Of a stretch of DNA of 64,000 nucleotides, positions 31,074 to 39,528 are shown one piece after another. The DNA is from Neobacillus rhizophilus (GTDB lineage: Bacteria; Bacillota; Bacilli; Bacillales; Cytobacillaceae). Within the stretch, counting starts at the first letter, position 1. Each line of letters begins with the position of its first letter. Both the position numbers and the translations under genes were made by a program. The stretch covers positions 1,116,001 to 1,180,000 of the forward strand of contig NZ_JAGYPF010000001.1 of NCBI RefSeq assembly GCF_018343535.1, given 5' to 3'. The notes below the pieces were generated by a model. The model was given only the letters and a program-made list of their open reading frames with translations, did no database searches and was not told the DNA's origin.

Positions 31074-34000
31074 TTATGATTCTACTAGTTCTTTTGTATC
31101 CTCCAAGCGGACGGATACAAGCTTTGATACGCCGGATTCCTGCATTGTCACCCCGTAAAGGACATCGGCGCCCTCCATTGTCCCTTTTCGATGAGTGATA
31201 ACAATAAACTGGGTTTCCTTACTATAGCGTTTTAAATATTGACTGAAACGATGGACATTGGCCTCATCTAAAGCGGCTTCAACCTCATCAAGGATACAGA
31301 ATGGAACAGGCCGTACCTTTAAAATCGAAAATAACAGAGCAATTGCCGTTAAGGCCCGCTCACCCCCAGACAATAAACCTAGATTTTGCAGTTTTTTACC
31401 AGGCGGCTGGGCAACGATTTCAACACCGGTATTCAAGAGATCTTCTGGCTCTGTTAAGATTAGGTCTGCGCGCCCACCGCCAAATAAAGCCCGGAAAACC
31501 GGTTCAAAATGTTCCCTGATTCCCTCAAAGGTTTGGCTGAACCGTTTCTTCATCTCTTCATCCATTTCTCCAATGACCTGGAATAGTGTATCCTTTGCTT
31601 CTTGAAGATCAGCCTTTTGTTCATTTAGAAATTCATAGCGTTCCGATACCCGTTCATATTCCTCAATCGCACCAAGATTAACATGGCCTAGCTCTTCAAT
31701 GGCAAGCTTAATCAATTTCACCTTTTTGCGTGCTTCCTCGACCGATACAGTTAGTGGGAATTGCTCCTTGGCTCCCTCAAAGGATAATAAATACTCCTCT
31801 CTAAGGTGCGTCAGCCTGTTTTCAAGCTCTACATCGAAACGGTTCATTTTTACTTCCTCGTCCTTGATGGCGATGGTTAATCCTTTATGAACTCGTTTTA
31901 ATTCCTTTGTTTCAAGCTCCAAATTCTCCAGGTCGCCTTGCAGCTCTAAGCGTTCCTGTCTCCTGGCCGCAATCAGCTTAAGCGTATTTTCTTTGTCCAG
32001 CTGCTTTCGTTTAGCGGCTTCCTCTAGCTGCTCCTCACCGGTTGAACTGTTGGTCATTTCCGCTGTCAGGAAATTCAAGTCCTCGGTGAAAATAGTCAGC
32101 TTTTGTTCGTTTTCAACGATATCCCGCTTCATTTGCTCGAGCCGTTCTTTTGCATGTAAAAACTGTTCATTTTTTGAGGCAAATTCAATCTTAAGTTCAT
32201 TTATCTCAGTGGTGAGCGATTCTTTGGATGTTAAATCCTTTGTCTTTTGATTTGTCAGGATCAGGATTTTCTGATCCAGGTCAGCAATGGTCTTTTTAAA
32301 TGTTTCGAGCGAGTCGGACACCTTCGTTTTTCTTATGAAAAGTTCCGAACGGTCTTTGGCTATTTGATTCTTTTCCAAATCATAAATGGCAAGTCGGTCA
32401 TTAATATTCTTTTCTTCAAGCTCCGCTTCTCGTAAATCCCCTTTAATCGACTGTTCTGATAGTCTTAAATCTTCCCCGGATTTGCGTATTTCCTCAAGCG
32501 CAGCTTCTGAGGTCTGCACTTCCTCTTTCAGGGATTTAACGGTCTTCTCTAAACCGGCCGTTTTATCTTCCATGATGACCAGTTTTTCTTTTAAACCCTC
32601 TAGCTCTGTTTTTCGTGATAATAAAGATGAACTTTTTTGTTTGATGGCACCACCTGTCATCGAACCGCCAGGATTTACGACGTCCCCGTCTAGGGTTACC
32701 AGGCGTACCCGGTATTGCAGCATCTTAGCCAGTTCATTAGCTCCTTTTAGGTCCTTTGCGATGACCACATTACCAAGAAGATTATTCATGACCTCTGCAT
32801 ATTTCCCGTCAAAATGAACGAGGCTTACGGCTGTTCCAATTAAAGATGGATGGTTTTGTATTAAATTCAATTGTGCTACTGACAATGGCCGTCCTTTAAT
32901 GACCGTTAACGGCAGGAAAGTGGCGCGGCCAAAGGAATTTTGTTTTAGGTATCCAATTGCCTTGCGGGCGTTTTCCTCAGTATCTACGACGATATGCTGT
33001 AGAGCCCCGCCGAAGGCTGTTTCAAGGGCTGTTTCATATTCCTTCGGAACAGTGACGAGTTCAGCAACGGCACCTTCAATGCCGGCAAGCTTTTTTCCAC
33101 GCTCCTTAAGGATTTCCTTAACCCCTTGAAAAAAGCCTGCAAAGTCCTCTTCCATTTCTTCCAGCATTTCTTTTTTTGATTTTGCCTGCTGAAGCAGCTG
33201 ATATGCTTGGTATAATGTTTTCTCCTGTTTTTGGTAATTGGCCCTGAGTGACTCCAGCTTTCGCTGCTGCTCGCGGAACGTTACGACCTGTGCTTCCAGC
33301 TTAGCCTGAACATCAACTAAAGAAGACTGAACCTGCTGCTTTTTAGTAAGGGCCGCCTCCCGTTCTAACAGGAATTTTTCATTTTCCGCATCAAGCCTCG
33401 TACTTTTATGATCCTGCTGCTCAAGCTGTTCGTTGATGTATTTCCACTCATTTTTTGCACCGGCCTGCTCATTTAACAGGTCGATATACTCACTCTTTAA
33501 GCTATCAATTTTCTCATCAAGATTTTCCGCAAACAAATGAAGCTTCTCTTGCTTTTCCTTCAGTTGGGCCTGCAATTCCTTAACCTGTTTCTCCAATGTG
33601 TTGAAAGTCTCAATTTGCAAGTCCCGGGCACCTGACAGCTCGGCGATACGATTCGTTAAATCAGTAATATTTTGCTTGAGCTGATCTTTATTTTGTGATG
33701 CGTTTTTCTTCCGTTCTTTCAGAACCTCTTTACGCCCTTCAAGCTTTTCAAGCTCTTCGCTAGCATGAAGGAGGACATTCTGAAGGTCGGTTATCGACTC
33801 ATCCAACGCAGCAATTTGATCCCTTATTTCAACAATCTTTGCTTCTTTTAGCTGCAAATCCGAAGAAATCCCAAGTTCTTCGTGTTGATGCACATCAAGC
33901 TGTTTCGAAAGACTTTCCCACTTTTGATGGAGGTCTTCGATTTCATACACCGTCAACGAAACCTCGAATTTTTCAAGCTCTTCCTTTTTCTCCAAATAGT

Positions 34001-34640
34001 CTTTGGCCATGGATGCCTGAATTTTTAAAGGTTCTACCTGGCTTTCCAGCTCAAATAAAATGTCATGAACCCGATTGAGGTTCTCCTGGGTTTCTGAAAG
34101 CTTAAATTCTGCCTTTTTTTTGCGGTTTTTATATTTTAATACCCCGGCCGCTTCCTCAAAAATAGTCCTTCGGTCTTCAGCCTTGCTGTTTAAAATTTCT
34201 TCTACCTTTCCTTGGCTTATGATTGAGAAGGCTTCTCTGCCAAGGCCGGAATCCATGAATAAATCAATAATATCCTTAAGCCTGCAGTGCTGTTTATTAA
34301 TATAAAAATCGCTATCCCCTGAGCGAGTCACCCTTCTCGTGACACTTACTTCGTTATAATCAATCGAGAGCCCCTGATCCTGATTATCTAATGTCAAGGT
34401 TACTTCGGCAAAATTGAGCGCTTTTCTCGTATCGCTGCCGGCAAAGATGATGTCCTCCATCTTGCTTCCCCTTAGTGATTTGGCCGATTGCTCCCCCAAC
34501 ACCCAGCGGATGGCATCAGTAATATTACTTTTGCCGCTCCCATTTGGACCAACCACTGCGGTAATGCCAGGGACAAACTCCACGCCAACTCGCTCCGCAA
34601 AGGATTTAAAGCCAATAATGTCCAACCGTTTTAAAAACAT
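31074..34640 (-). CDS. smc: Chromosome segregation protein SMC
   Basis: Condensin-type ATPase that organises the chromosome with ScpA and ScpB. 1188 residues, full length. Walker A GPNGSGKSNITDAIRWVLGE lies at 31-50. Long antiparallel coiled coils (about 165-500 and 675-1000) flank a hinge (about 510-665, with EAGAVAELV-like and GGSMTGGAI segments). The C-terminal head has the signature LLSGGERALTAIALLFSILK and Walker B ILDEVEAALDEANV. Confidence 0.98.
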   Translation of the reverse strand: MFLKRLDIIGFKSFAERVGVEFVPGITAVVGPNGSGKSNITDAIRWVLGEQSAKSLRGSKMEDIIFAGSDTRKALNFAEVTLTLDNQDQGLSIDYNEVSVTRRVTRSGDSDFYINKQHCRLKDIIDLFMDSGLGREAFSIISQGKVEEILNSKAEDRRTIFEEAAGVLKYKNRKKKAEFKLSETQENLNRVHDILFELESQVEPLKIQASMAKDYLEKKEELEKFEVSLTVYEIEDLHQKWESLSKQLDVHQHEELGISSDLQLKEAKIVEIRDQIAALDESITDLQNVLLHASEELEKLEGRKEVLKERKKNASQNKDQLKQNITDLTNRIAELSGARDLQIETFNTLEKQVKELQAQLKEKQEKLHLFAENLDEKIDSLKSEYIDLLNEQAGAKNEWKYINEQLEQQDHKSTRLDAENEKFLLEREAALTKKQQVQSSLVDVQAKLEAQVVTFREQQRKLESLRANYQKQEKTLYQAYQLLQQAKSKKEMLEEMEEDFAGFFQGVKEILKERGKKLAGIEGAVAELVTVPKEYETALETAFGGALQHIVVDTEENARKAIGYLKQNSFGRATFLPLTVIKGRPLSVAQLNLIQNHPSLIGTAVSLVHFDGKYAEVMNNLLGNVVIAKDLKGANELAKMLQYRVRLVTLDGDVVNPGGSMTGGAIKQKSSSLLSRKTELEGLKEKLVIMEDKTAGLEKTVKSLKEEVQTSEAALEEIRKSGEDLRLSEQSIKGDLREAELEEKNINDRLAIYDLEKNQIAKDRSELFIRKTKVSDSLETFKKTIADLDQKILILTNQKTKDLTSKESLTTEINELKIEFASKNEQFLHAKERLEQMKRDIVENEQKLTIFTEDLNFLTAEMTNSSTGEEQLEEAAKRKQLDKENTLKLIAARRQERLELQGDLENLELETKELKRVHKGLTIAIKDEEVKMNRFDVELENRLTHLREEYLLSFEGAKEQFPLTVSVEEARKKVKLIKLAIEELGHVNLGAIEEYERVSERYEFLNEQKADLQEAKDTLFQVIGEMDEEMKKRFSQTFEGIREHFEPVFRALFGGGRADLILTEPEDLLNTGVEIVAQPPGKKLQNLGLLSGGERALTAIALLFSILKVRPVPFCILDEVEAALDEANVHRFSQYLKRYSKETQFIVITHRKGTMEGADVLYGVTMQESGVSKLVSVRLEDTKELVES

Positions 34641-34691
34641 TCATTAATCCTCCTAAAATGCCCGGGGATTTCTCCTCAAAAACTTTTTTTG

Positions 34692-35438
34692 TTAATTCTG
34701 GGCTGACTCATTTTTTAACATTTGTAGTGCCATTTGAGCAGCATGCTGTTCTGCTTCCTTTTTCGACCTTCCTGTACCCACTCCCAGCTCATCGCCGTTT
34801 AAGGTCACTTTAGAGACAAACTCCTTATTATGGGCAGGGCCTTTTTCCTGAAGGACACAATATTCAATCATGCCCGATCCATCTCTTTGGATTAGCTCCT
34901 GCAATTGGCTTTTAAAATCCATCACATGAGAAAAAGCACCAGCATCAATTTTAGGAAAAACTACCTTTTCAAGAAACTGAATAACCACTTCGATTCCTTT
35001 ATCCAAATAGAGAGCGCCGATGAACGCTTCAAACACATCGGCCAAAAGAGCAGGGCGCTCCCTGCCGCCGGTCATTTCTTCACCCTTGCCAAGCAAGATT
35101 AGTTTGCCAAAATGAAGTTCATTCGCAAATGCTACCAGGGATGGTTCACATACTATGGCTGCTCTAAGCTTGGTCAATTCTCCTTCGGTCATAGTCGGAT
35201 ATTTTTTAAAAAGGAATTGGGAGATCGTCAGTTCTAGCACAGCGTCTCCTAAAAATTCGAGCCTCTCATTATCTTCAAAAGGTTTTCTGCGATGCTCATT
35301 CACATATGATGAATGGGTGAAAGCCTGTTTTAGTAATTTTTCGTTTTCAAATATGACACCGATTGAATTTTGTAGTTCTTTAAATTGTTTTTCGTTTGCG
35401 CGATTGTTAATTTCCTTTTCCTTCCAGTTCTTGCGCAT
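34692..35438 (-). CDS. rnc: Ribonuclease III
   Basis: Cuts double-stranded RNA, including rRNA precursors and scRNA. The ATG at 35438 follows GGTGGAG and gives 248 residues; another in-frame start at 35468 has no good ribosome binding site. The RNase III motif [17 protein letters not shown] and the second metal site [17 protein letters not shown] are intact. The C-terminal dsRNA-binding domain ends [20 protein letters not shown]. Confidence 0.96.
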   Translation of the reverse strand: MRKNWKEKEINNRANEKQFKELQNSIGVIFENEKLLKQAFTHSSYVNEHRRKPFEDNERLEFLGDAVLELTISQFLFKKYPTMTEGELTKLRAAIVCEPSLVAFANELHFGKLILLGKGEEMTGGRERPALLADVFEAFIGALYLDKGIEVVIQFLEKVVFPKIDAGAFSHVMDFKSQLQELIQRDGSGMIEYCVLQEKGPAHNKEFVSKVTLNGDELGVGTGRSKKEAEQHAAQMALQMLKNESAQN

Positions 35439-35506
35439 TAAATTCTCCACCTTGTTTCCAATTTGCATAGCCTAAGTTTAAGTAATTTACGTTTAAAACG
35501 CAAAGA

Positions 35507-35531
35507 AACTTGGCAATTGTTGTGCCAAGTT
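35507..35531 (-). terminator. Second hairpin between acpP and rnc
   Basis: Eight-pair stem (35507-35514 with 35524-35531) followed on the minus strand by TTTCTTTG. It works in tandem with the preceding hairpin at 35546-35571. Confidence 0.6.
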
Positions 35532-35545
35532 CTATATTACAGAAT

Positions 35546-35571
35546 AAAGCTCCGTTTGAAAACGGAGCTTT
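35546..35571 (-). terminator. acpP terminator hairpin
   Basis: Perfect twelve-pair stem (35546-35557 with 35560-35571) around a two-base loop, 20 bases past the acpP stop. T content after the stem is modest (TATTCTG). Confidence 0.7.
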
Positions 35572-35590
35572 AGAAATTATTCCAAGAAGA

Positions 35591-35824
35591 TTACTTTTGG
35601 CTTTCTATGTAGGTCACAGCATCACCAACAGTGCTGATTTTTTCGGCATCTTCATCGGAAATTTCCATATCGAATTCATCTTCTAATTCCATCACTAGTT
35701 CAACAACGTCAAGGGAATCTGCTCCAAGGTCGTCTTTGAAAGACGCTTCAAGTTTAACTTGAGATTCGTCTACTCCTAAACGGTCAACGATGATCTTTGT
35801 TACACGCTCTAATACTTCTGCCAT
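35591..35824 (-). CDS. acpP: Acyl carrier protein
   Basis: Carries growing acyl chains on a phosphopantetheine arm. 77 residues from the ATG at 35824, eight bases after GGGGAGG; a GTG three codons upstream is less well placed. The modified serine lies in [19 protein letters not shown]. It ends the fapR-plsX-fabD-fabG-acpP cluster and also has its own consensus promoter, matching the need for high ACP levels. Confidence 0.97.
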   Translation of the reverse strand: MAEVLERVTKIIVDRLGVDESQVKLEASFKDDLGADSLDVVELVMELEDEFDMEISDEDAEKISTVGDAVTYIESQK

Positions 35825-35845
35825 CACTTTCACCTCCCCTCAAGT

Positions 35846-35874
35846 ATTATAGTTATTTTACTGGATGAATACAA
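35846..35874 (-). promoter_or_regulatory. SigA promoter for acpP
   Basis: TTGTAT (35869-35874), exact 17-base spacer, consensus TATAAT (35846-35851), about 20 bases before the start. Confidence 0.8.
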
Positions 35875-35883
35875 ATTATTTTT

Positions 35884-35916
35884 TGTCCAGCTTCAGCGCC
35901 ACGGCGCTTCCGCTTT
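35884..35916. repeat. Short GCGCC palindromic repeat
   Basis: TGTCCAGCTTCAGCGCCACG followed by GCGCTTCCGCTTTT, in the fabG-acpP gap. GCGCC and GGCGC arms pair around a one- to three-base centre. It matches the ends of the element at 28135-28229. Confidence 0.75.
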
Positions 35917-35921
35917 TCTAT

Positions 35922-36665
35922 TTACATTACCATGCCGCCGTTGATATGCAGCGTTTGTCCAGTAATGTATGCAGAATCATCGGAAGCAAGAAATGCCGCG
36001 GCTTTGGCGATATCCTTCGGTTCGCCAAGTCTAGCTAACGGAATTTGTTTTAACATTTCCGCTTTTACATCCTCAGGCAGTTTATCGGTCATATCTGTTG
36101 TAATAAACCCTGGGGCGATCGCATTAACCGTAATATTGCGGGACGCCAGTTCCTTTGCGGTTGTTTTCGTTAAACCAATCACACCGGCTTTCGCTGCCAC
36201 ATAATTGGCCTGACCAGGATTTCCGCTTTCGCCGACAACAGAGGAAATATTAATGATTCTGCCAACCCGCTGTTTCATCATCTGTCTTGTAACAGCCTTT
36301 GTGACTAGGAAGACTCCCTTGAGATTAATATTGAGGACATCATCCCATTCTTCTTCCTTCATTCTCATTAATAAATTATCCCTTGTTATTCCAGCATTAT
36401 TAACTAGGATGTCGAGCCTGCCAAATTGCTCAATAACCGCCTTGACCATTTCACTTACTTCTTCAGTATTTGAAACATTACATTTAATCGCGAAAGCTTC
36501 TTGGCCGAGCGCCTTAATCTCATCGACAACTTCATTTGCCTTAGCTTCACTTCCGGAAAAATTAACCGCTACATTTGCCCCCTGCCTTGCCAATTCAAGA
36601 GCAATTTCCCTGCCGATTCCCCTTGATGCACCGGTAACGAGAGCAGCTTTTCCTGCTAAACTCAT
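35922..36665 (-). CDS. fabG: 3-oxoacyl-[acyl-carrier-protein] reductase
   Basis: NADPH-dependent first reduction of each fatty acid elongation cycle; short-chain dehydrogenase fold. 247 residues. Cofactor motif [39 protein letters not shown], catalytic Ser ([11 protein letters not shown]) and [10 protein letters not shown] with Tyr-x3-Lys are all present, and [10 protein letters not shown]-type sequence follows. The start overlaps the fabD stop by four bases. Confidence 0.97.
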   Translation of the reverse strand: MSLAGKAALVTGASRGIGREIALELARQGANVAVNFSGSEAKANEVVDEIKALGQEAFAIKCNVSNTEEVSEMVKAVIEQFGRLDILVNNAGITRDNLLMRMKEEEWDDVLNINLKGVFLVTKAVTRQMMKQRVGRIINISSVVGESGNPGQANYVAAKAGVIGLTKTTAKELASRNITVNAIAPGFITTDMTDKLPEDVKAEMLKQIPLARLGEPKDIAKAAAFLASDDSAYITGQTLHINGGMVM

Positions 36666-37609
36666 AGCTTTTCCTCCTTCAATGCGTCGATTACAGCGAG
36701 TGAACTTTCCTCATCTGATACAGAAAAGATTTTCACCGTTTTATCGATTTTTTTGATCAAGCCGGAAAGAACCTTGCCCGGACCAATTTCAATAAAGGTA
36801 TCGACACCTAATTCAATCATTTTTTGAACAGAGTCTTCCCATAAAACAGGTGAATACAGCTGTTCAATTAATTTATCCTTTATTTCAGCAGCGGAGGTAA
36901 CCGGCTCAGCCGATACATTGGCAACTACAGGTACCTCGGCATCTTTCATATCGATTCCATCTAAAACTTCACGCAATTGTCCGGATGCAGGTTTCATCAG
37001 CGGTGAATGGAACGGACCACTCACTTCCAATGGCAGGACCCTCTTGGCACCTGCTTCTTTTGCTTTCGCTCCTGCATCTTCAATGCCTTTTTTGGATCCG
37101 GAAATGACAATCTGCCCTGGGCAATTTAAATTAGCTAGGGCCACCGGATTGCCCCCATTTGTCACTTCTTCGGTTACCGCAGCTAACTTAACCCGGTCAA
37201 GACCAAGAACTGCCGCCATGGAACCTTCCCCATTAGGCACGGCATTCTCCATGAACTCGCCTCTTTTTCTAACGGCATATACGCCTTCTTCAAAACTCAT
37301 CACGCCTGCCGCTACAAGGGCTGTATACTCCCCTAAGCTGTGACCGGCGACAAAGTCTGGTTTAACCCCTGAATTTTGGAAGAACGATAAAACCGCCAAA
37401 CTGGTTGTTAAAAGGGCTGGCTGTGTATTAATTGTCAGTGTCAAATCTTCTTTTGGCCCTTCAAAAATCAGCTGGCTCAAAGGGACTTTAAGAGATTCAT
37501 CCGCCTTTTTAAAATAGGACATCACTTCAGGATATTTTTCTGCCAGATCTTTACCCATTCCAACTGTTTGGGAACCTTGCCCAGGAAACACAAAAGCTAT
37601 TTTACTCAA
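36662..37609 (-). CDS. fabD: Malonyl-CoA:ACP transacylase
   Basis: Loads malonyl groups onto ACP. 315 residues. [19 protein letters not shown], the active-site [14 protein letters not shown] serine motif, and a later histidine in [11 protein letters not shown] are present. The fold continues to [17 protein letters not shown]. It lies 13 bases after plsX and overlaps fabG, so the three are translationally linked. Confidence 0.97.
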   Translation of the reverse strand: MSKIAFVFPGQGSQTVGMGKDLAEKYPEVMSYFKKADESLKVPLSQLIFEGPKEDLTLTINTQPALLTTSLAVLSFFQNSGVKPDFVAGHSLGEYTALVAAGVMSFEEGVYAVRKRGEFMENAVPNGEGSMAAVLGLDRVKLAAVTEEVTNGGNPVALANLNCPGQIVISGSKKGIEDAGAKAKEAGAKRVLPLEVSGPFHSPLMKPASGQLREVLDGIDMKDAEVPVVANVSAEPVTSAAEIKDKLIEQLYSPVLWEDSVQKMIELGVDTFIEIGPGKVLSGLIKKIDKTVKIFSVSDEESSLAVIDALKEEKL

Positions 37610-37622
37610 AATAAGAATCCCC

Positions 37623-38624
37623 CTATCGTACTATAGTTTCGTTATTTGCTTCGACGGTTTGTTTAATTAAGCCGACTACATCGTTGGTAACCATTTCTCT
37701 TGTCTGGCGGATGGCACTAAAGACAGCCTGGGAATTTGATGAACCGTGTGCTTTAATAACCGGTGCCTTTAAACCAAATAACCCTGCCCCGCCATATTCT
37801 GAATAGTCCAGCTTACCTTTCAACTGCATTAAATTTGGTTTTAAAACGGCTGCTGCCAGCTTGCTTGTAAAGCTGCTCATTAGCGCTGTTTTCAACATCT
37901 TAAACATGGAAAGGGCCGTTCCCTCAATGGTTTTCAACACCATGTTACCTGTAAAACCATCCGTTATGACGACATCAGCAACGCCATCAAGCAGATCACG
38001 GGCCTCGACATTGCCAACAAAATTCAAATCGGTCTGTTTTAAAAGATCAAAGGCATGTCTTGTTAGTTCATTGCCCTTCTTCTCTTCTGTTCCGATATTT
38101 AAAAGTCCGACACGCGGACTCTCAATCCCTCTTACTTTTTTACTATAAATGGAGCCCATGATGGCATACTGCACCAGATGCTCCGGTTTGGCATCGGCAT
38201 TAGCACCCACATCAAGCAATAAAAATCCTTCCCCACCTATGGTTGGCAGAGTTGGAGCTAAGGCCGGCCGGTCAATTCCATCAATTCTTCCGACCACAAA
38301 AAGTCCGGCAGCCATAAGCGCACCTGTATTCCCCGCGGACAAACAGGCATCTGCTGCACCATCGGCAACTTGTTGGGCTGCTAGAACCATAGAGGCCGTT
38401 TTTTTGCGGCGGACTGCTCTTACCGGTTCATCTGTACCGAGAATAACTTCTGTCGTATGTAAAACCGTAATCCGGTCATGTTTCTTTAATGTTTCGTTAA
38501 TTTTATTTTCATCCCCAACAAGGGTAATATGTAAGTCTGGAAAGGTTTCTACCGCCTTCATGGCTCCCAAAACGATTTCCTTTGGGGCATTGTCTCCGCC
38601 CATTGCATCAATCGCAAGTTTCAT
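37623..38624 (-). CDS. plsX: Phosphate acyltransferase PlsX
   Basis: Makes acyl-phosphate from acyl-ACP for PlsY, the entry to phosphatidic acid in Gram-positives. [51 protein letters not shown] and [18 protein letters not shown] are family blocks. An ATG at 38633 sits only two bases after AAAGG, so the second ATG at 38624 ([10 protein letters not shown], 333 residues) is preferred. It begins 12 bases after the fapR stop. Confidence 0.96.
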   Translation of the reverse strand: MKLAIDAMGGDNAPKEIVLGAMKAVETFPDLHITLVGDENKINETLKKHDRITVLHTTEVILGTDEPVRAVRRKKTASMVLAAQQVADGAADACLSAGNTGALMAAGLFVVGRIDGIDRPALAPTLPTIGGEGFLLLDVGANADAKPEHLVQYAIMGSIYSKKVRGIESPRVGLLNIGTEEKKGNELTRHAFDLLKQTDLNFVGNVEARDLLDGVADVVITDGFTGNMVLKTIEGTALSMFKMLKTALMSSFTSKLAAAVLKPNLMQLKGKLDYSEYGGAGLFGLKAPVIKAHGSSNSQAVFSAIRQTREMVTNDVVGLIKQTVEANNETIVR

Positions 38625-38636
38625 ATGTCTCATCCT

Positions 38637-39203
38637 TTAGTTGTTTTTCGAACGGTACATTTGAAAATCACCCGTAAAAACAAGTTCATTATTTACGAAG
38701 CTTGATACCTGGACCAACGTCCGACCAGTCACATCATCAATATTCATGACCCTTGCTTTGGCAATGACCCGTTCATTTAATCTTACGGAGCGCTTAAATT
38801 GGATGTTGGCTTTTGCTGTTAATGCTAATTCATCGTTAATGACCGCAACAGCAAGCGAATTTGCCTGGGCAAATAAGTGATGGCCCCGGGCAATTTGGTT
38901 TCGTTTAAAAACATGCTCCTCTTTTACATCAAAAATGGAGATGGCGCTCTGGTCTAGTTCCATATCAATAATTTCCCCGATTACCTCTTCAAGCGGCAGG
39001 GAACGAACCTCATCATCGAAGCGTTTTTCTGCGACTGTTTTAATTCTTTCGCGAAGTTCGGGTATCGATAATTCCAGGCGGTCTAAGCGAATCGTTTGGA
39101 CACTTACCTGAAACTTTTCAGCAAGCTCTTCATCTGTTATAAATGGATTCTCTTGAATGGTTGAGCTAAGCAGCTGCTGTCGTTCTTTTTTGCTTCTTCT
39201 CAT
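38637..39203 (-). CDS. fapR: Malonyl-CoA-responsive lipid biosynthesis repressor FapR
   Basis: Represses fatty acid and phospholipid genes until malonyl-CoA binds. 188 residues. The N-terminal DeoR-like helix-turn-helix ([20 protein letters not shown]) is followed by a linker helix and a hot-dog domain (about 75-185) with [20 protein letters not shown]. It is autoregulated: a textbook operator lies on its promoter. Confidence 0.97.
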   Translation of the reverse strand: MRRSKKERQQLLSSTIQENPFITDEELAEKFQVSVQTIRLDRLELSIPELRERIKTVAEKRFDDEVRSLPLEEVIGEIIDMELDQSAISIFDVKEEHVFKRNQIARGHHLFAQANSLAVAVINDELALTAKANIQFKRSVRLNERVIAKARVMNIDDVTGRTLVQVSSFVNNELVFTGDFQMYRSKNN

Positions 39204-39223
39204 TTTTCACACCGTCCGAAAAC

Positions 39224-39240
39224 TTATGACTAGGTACTAA
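39224..39240 (-). promoter_or_regulatory. FapR operator
   Basis: TTAGTACCTAGTCATAA on the minus strand, matching the inverted-repeat FapR box (TTAGTACCTAGTCTTAA) at all but one base. It starts four bases after the -10 box, so it covers the transcription start and would block initiation. Confidence 0.92.
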
Positions 39241-39244
39241 GAGT

Positions 39245-39273
39245 AGTATAAAATTTAAAAAAGCAGATTGCAA
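39245..39273 (-). promoter_or_regulatory. SigA promoter for fapR-plsX-fabD-fabG
   Basis: TTGCAA (39268-39273), 17-base spacer, TATACT (39245-39250). The -35 hexamer lies inside the 3' arm of the recG terminator. Confidence 0.85.
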
Positions 39274-39303
39274 GGATTAGTTTTCTCCTGCAGTCTGCTT
39301 TTT
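39255..39303. terminator. recG terminator, possibly bidirectional
   Basis: Arms of about 17-18 bases (39259-39276 and 39286-39303) with two imperfections form a long stem flanked by T-rich sequence on both strands. The minus-strand side ends in six T after the stem. Confidence 0.8.
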
Positions 39304-39313
39304 ACTTATGAGA

Positions 39314-39502
39314 TGTTGATTTACGCTCCACTAAGGAAAGCTCCTTTAGAATAATCATCGCAGGGACAGGCTGCTCTTTGCCTGTCCCGAGGGGCTCGCT
39401 TTCCGCGGGCGGTTCGGGGAGCCTCCTCGTCGCTGCGCTCCTGCGGGGTCTCCCCTGTCCCGTACTCCCGCAGGAGTCGAGCCCCTTCCGCTCCAATCAA
39501 CC
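39314..39502 (-). repeat. MITE-like repeat copy C (long form)
   Basis: Same orientation as copies A and D. Ends TGTTGATTTACGCTCCACTA and CCGCTCCAATCAACC. The core CGCTTTCCGCGGGCGGTTC, GGGGAGCCTCCTCGTCGCTG and CTCCTGCGGGGTCTCCCC is shared. An extra block of about 60 bp near the left end contains its own palindrome GGGACAGGC...GCCTGTCCC. It occupies most of the 325 bp gap between recG and fapR; small open frames here are repeat-derived. Confidence 0.85.
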
Positions 39503-39528
39503 GGTTGCAATTTGTACTCAGCAAAAAA

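Noticed and set aside
32386-32817. 143-codon Ser-rich plus-strand open frame
   Set aside because: Antisense shadow of the smc coiled-coil and hinge coding region; Ser-rich because Glu/Lys/Leu codons are read in reverse.
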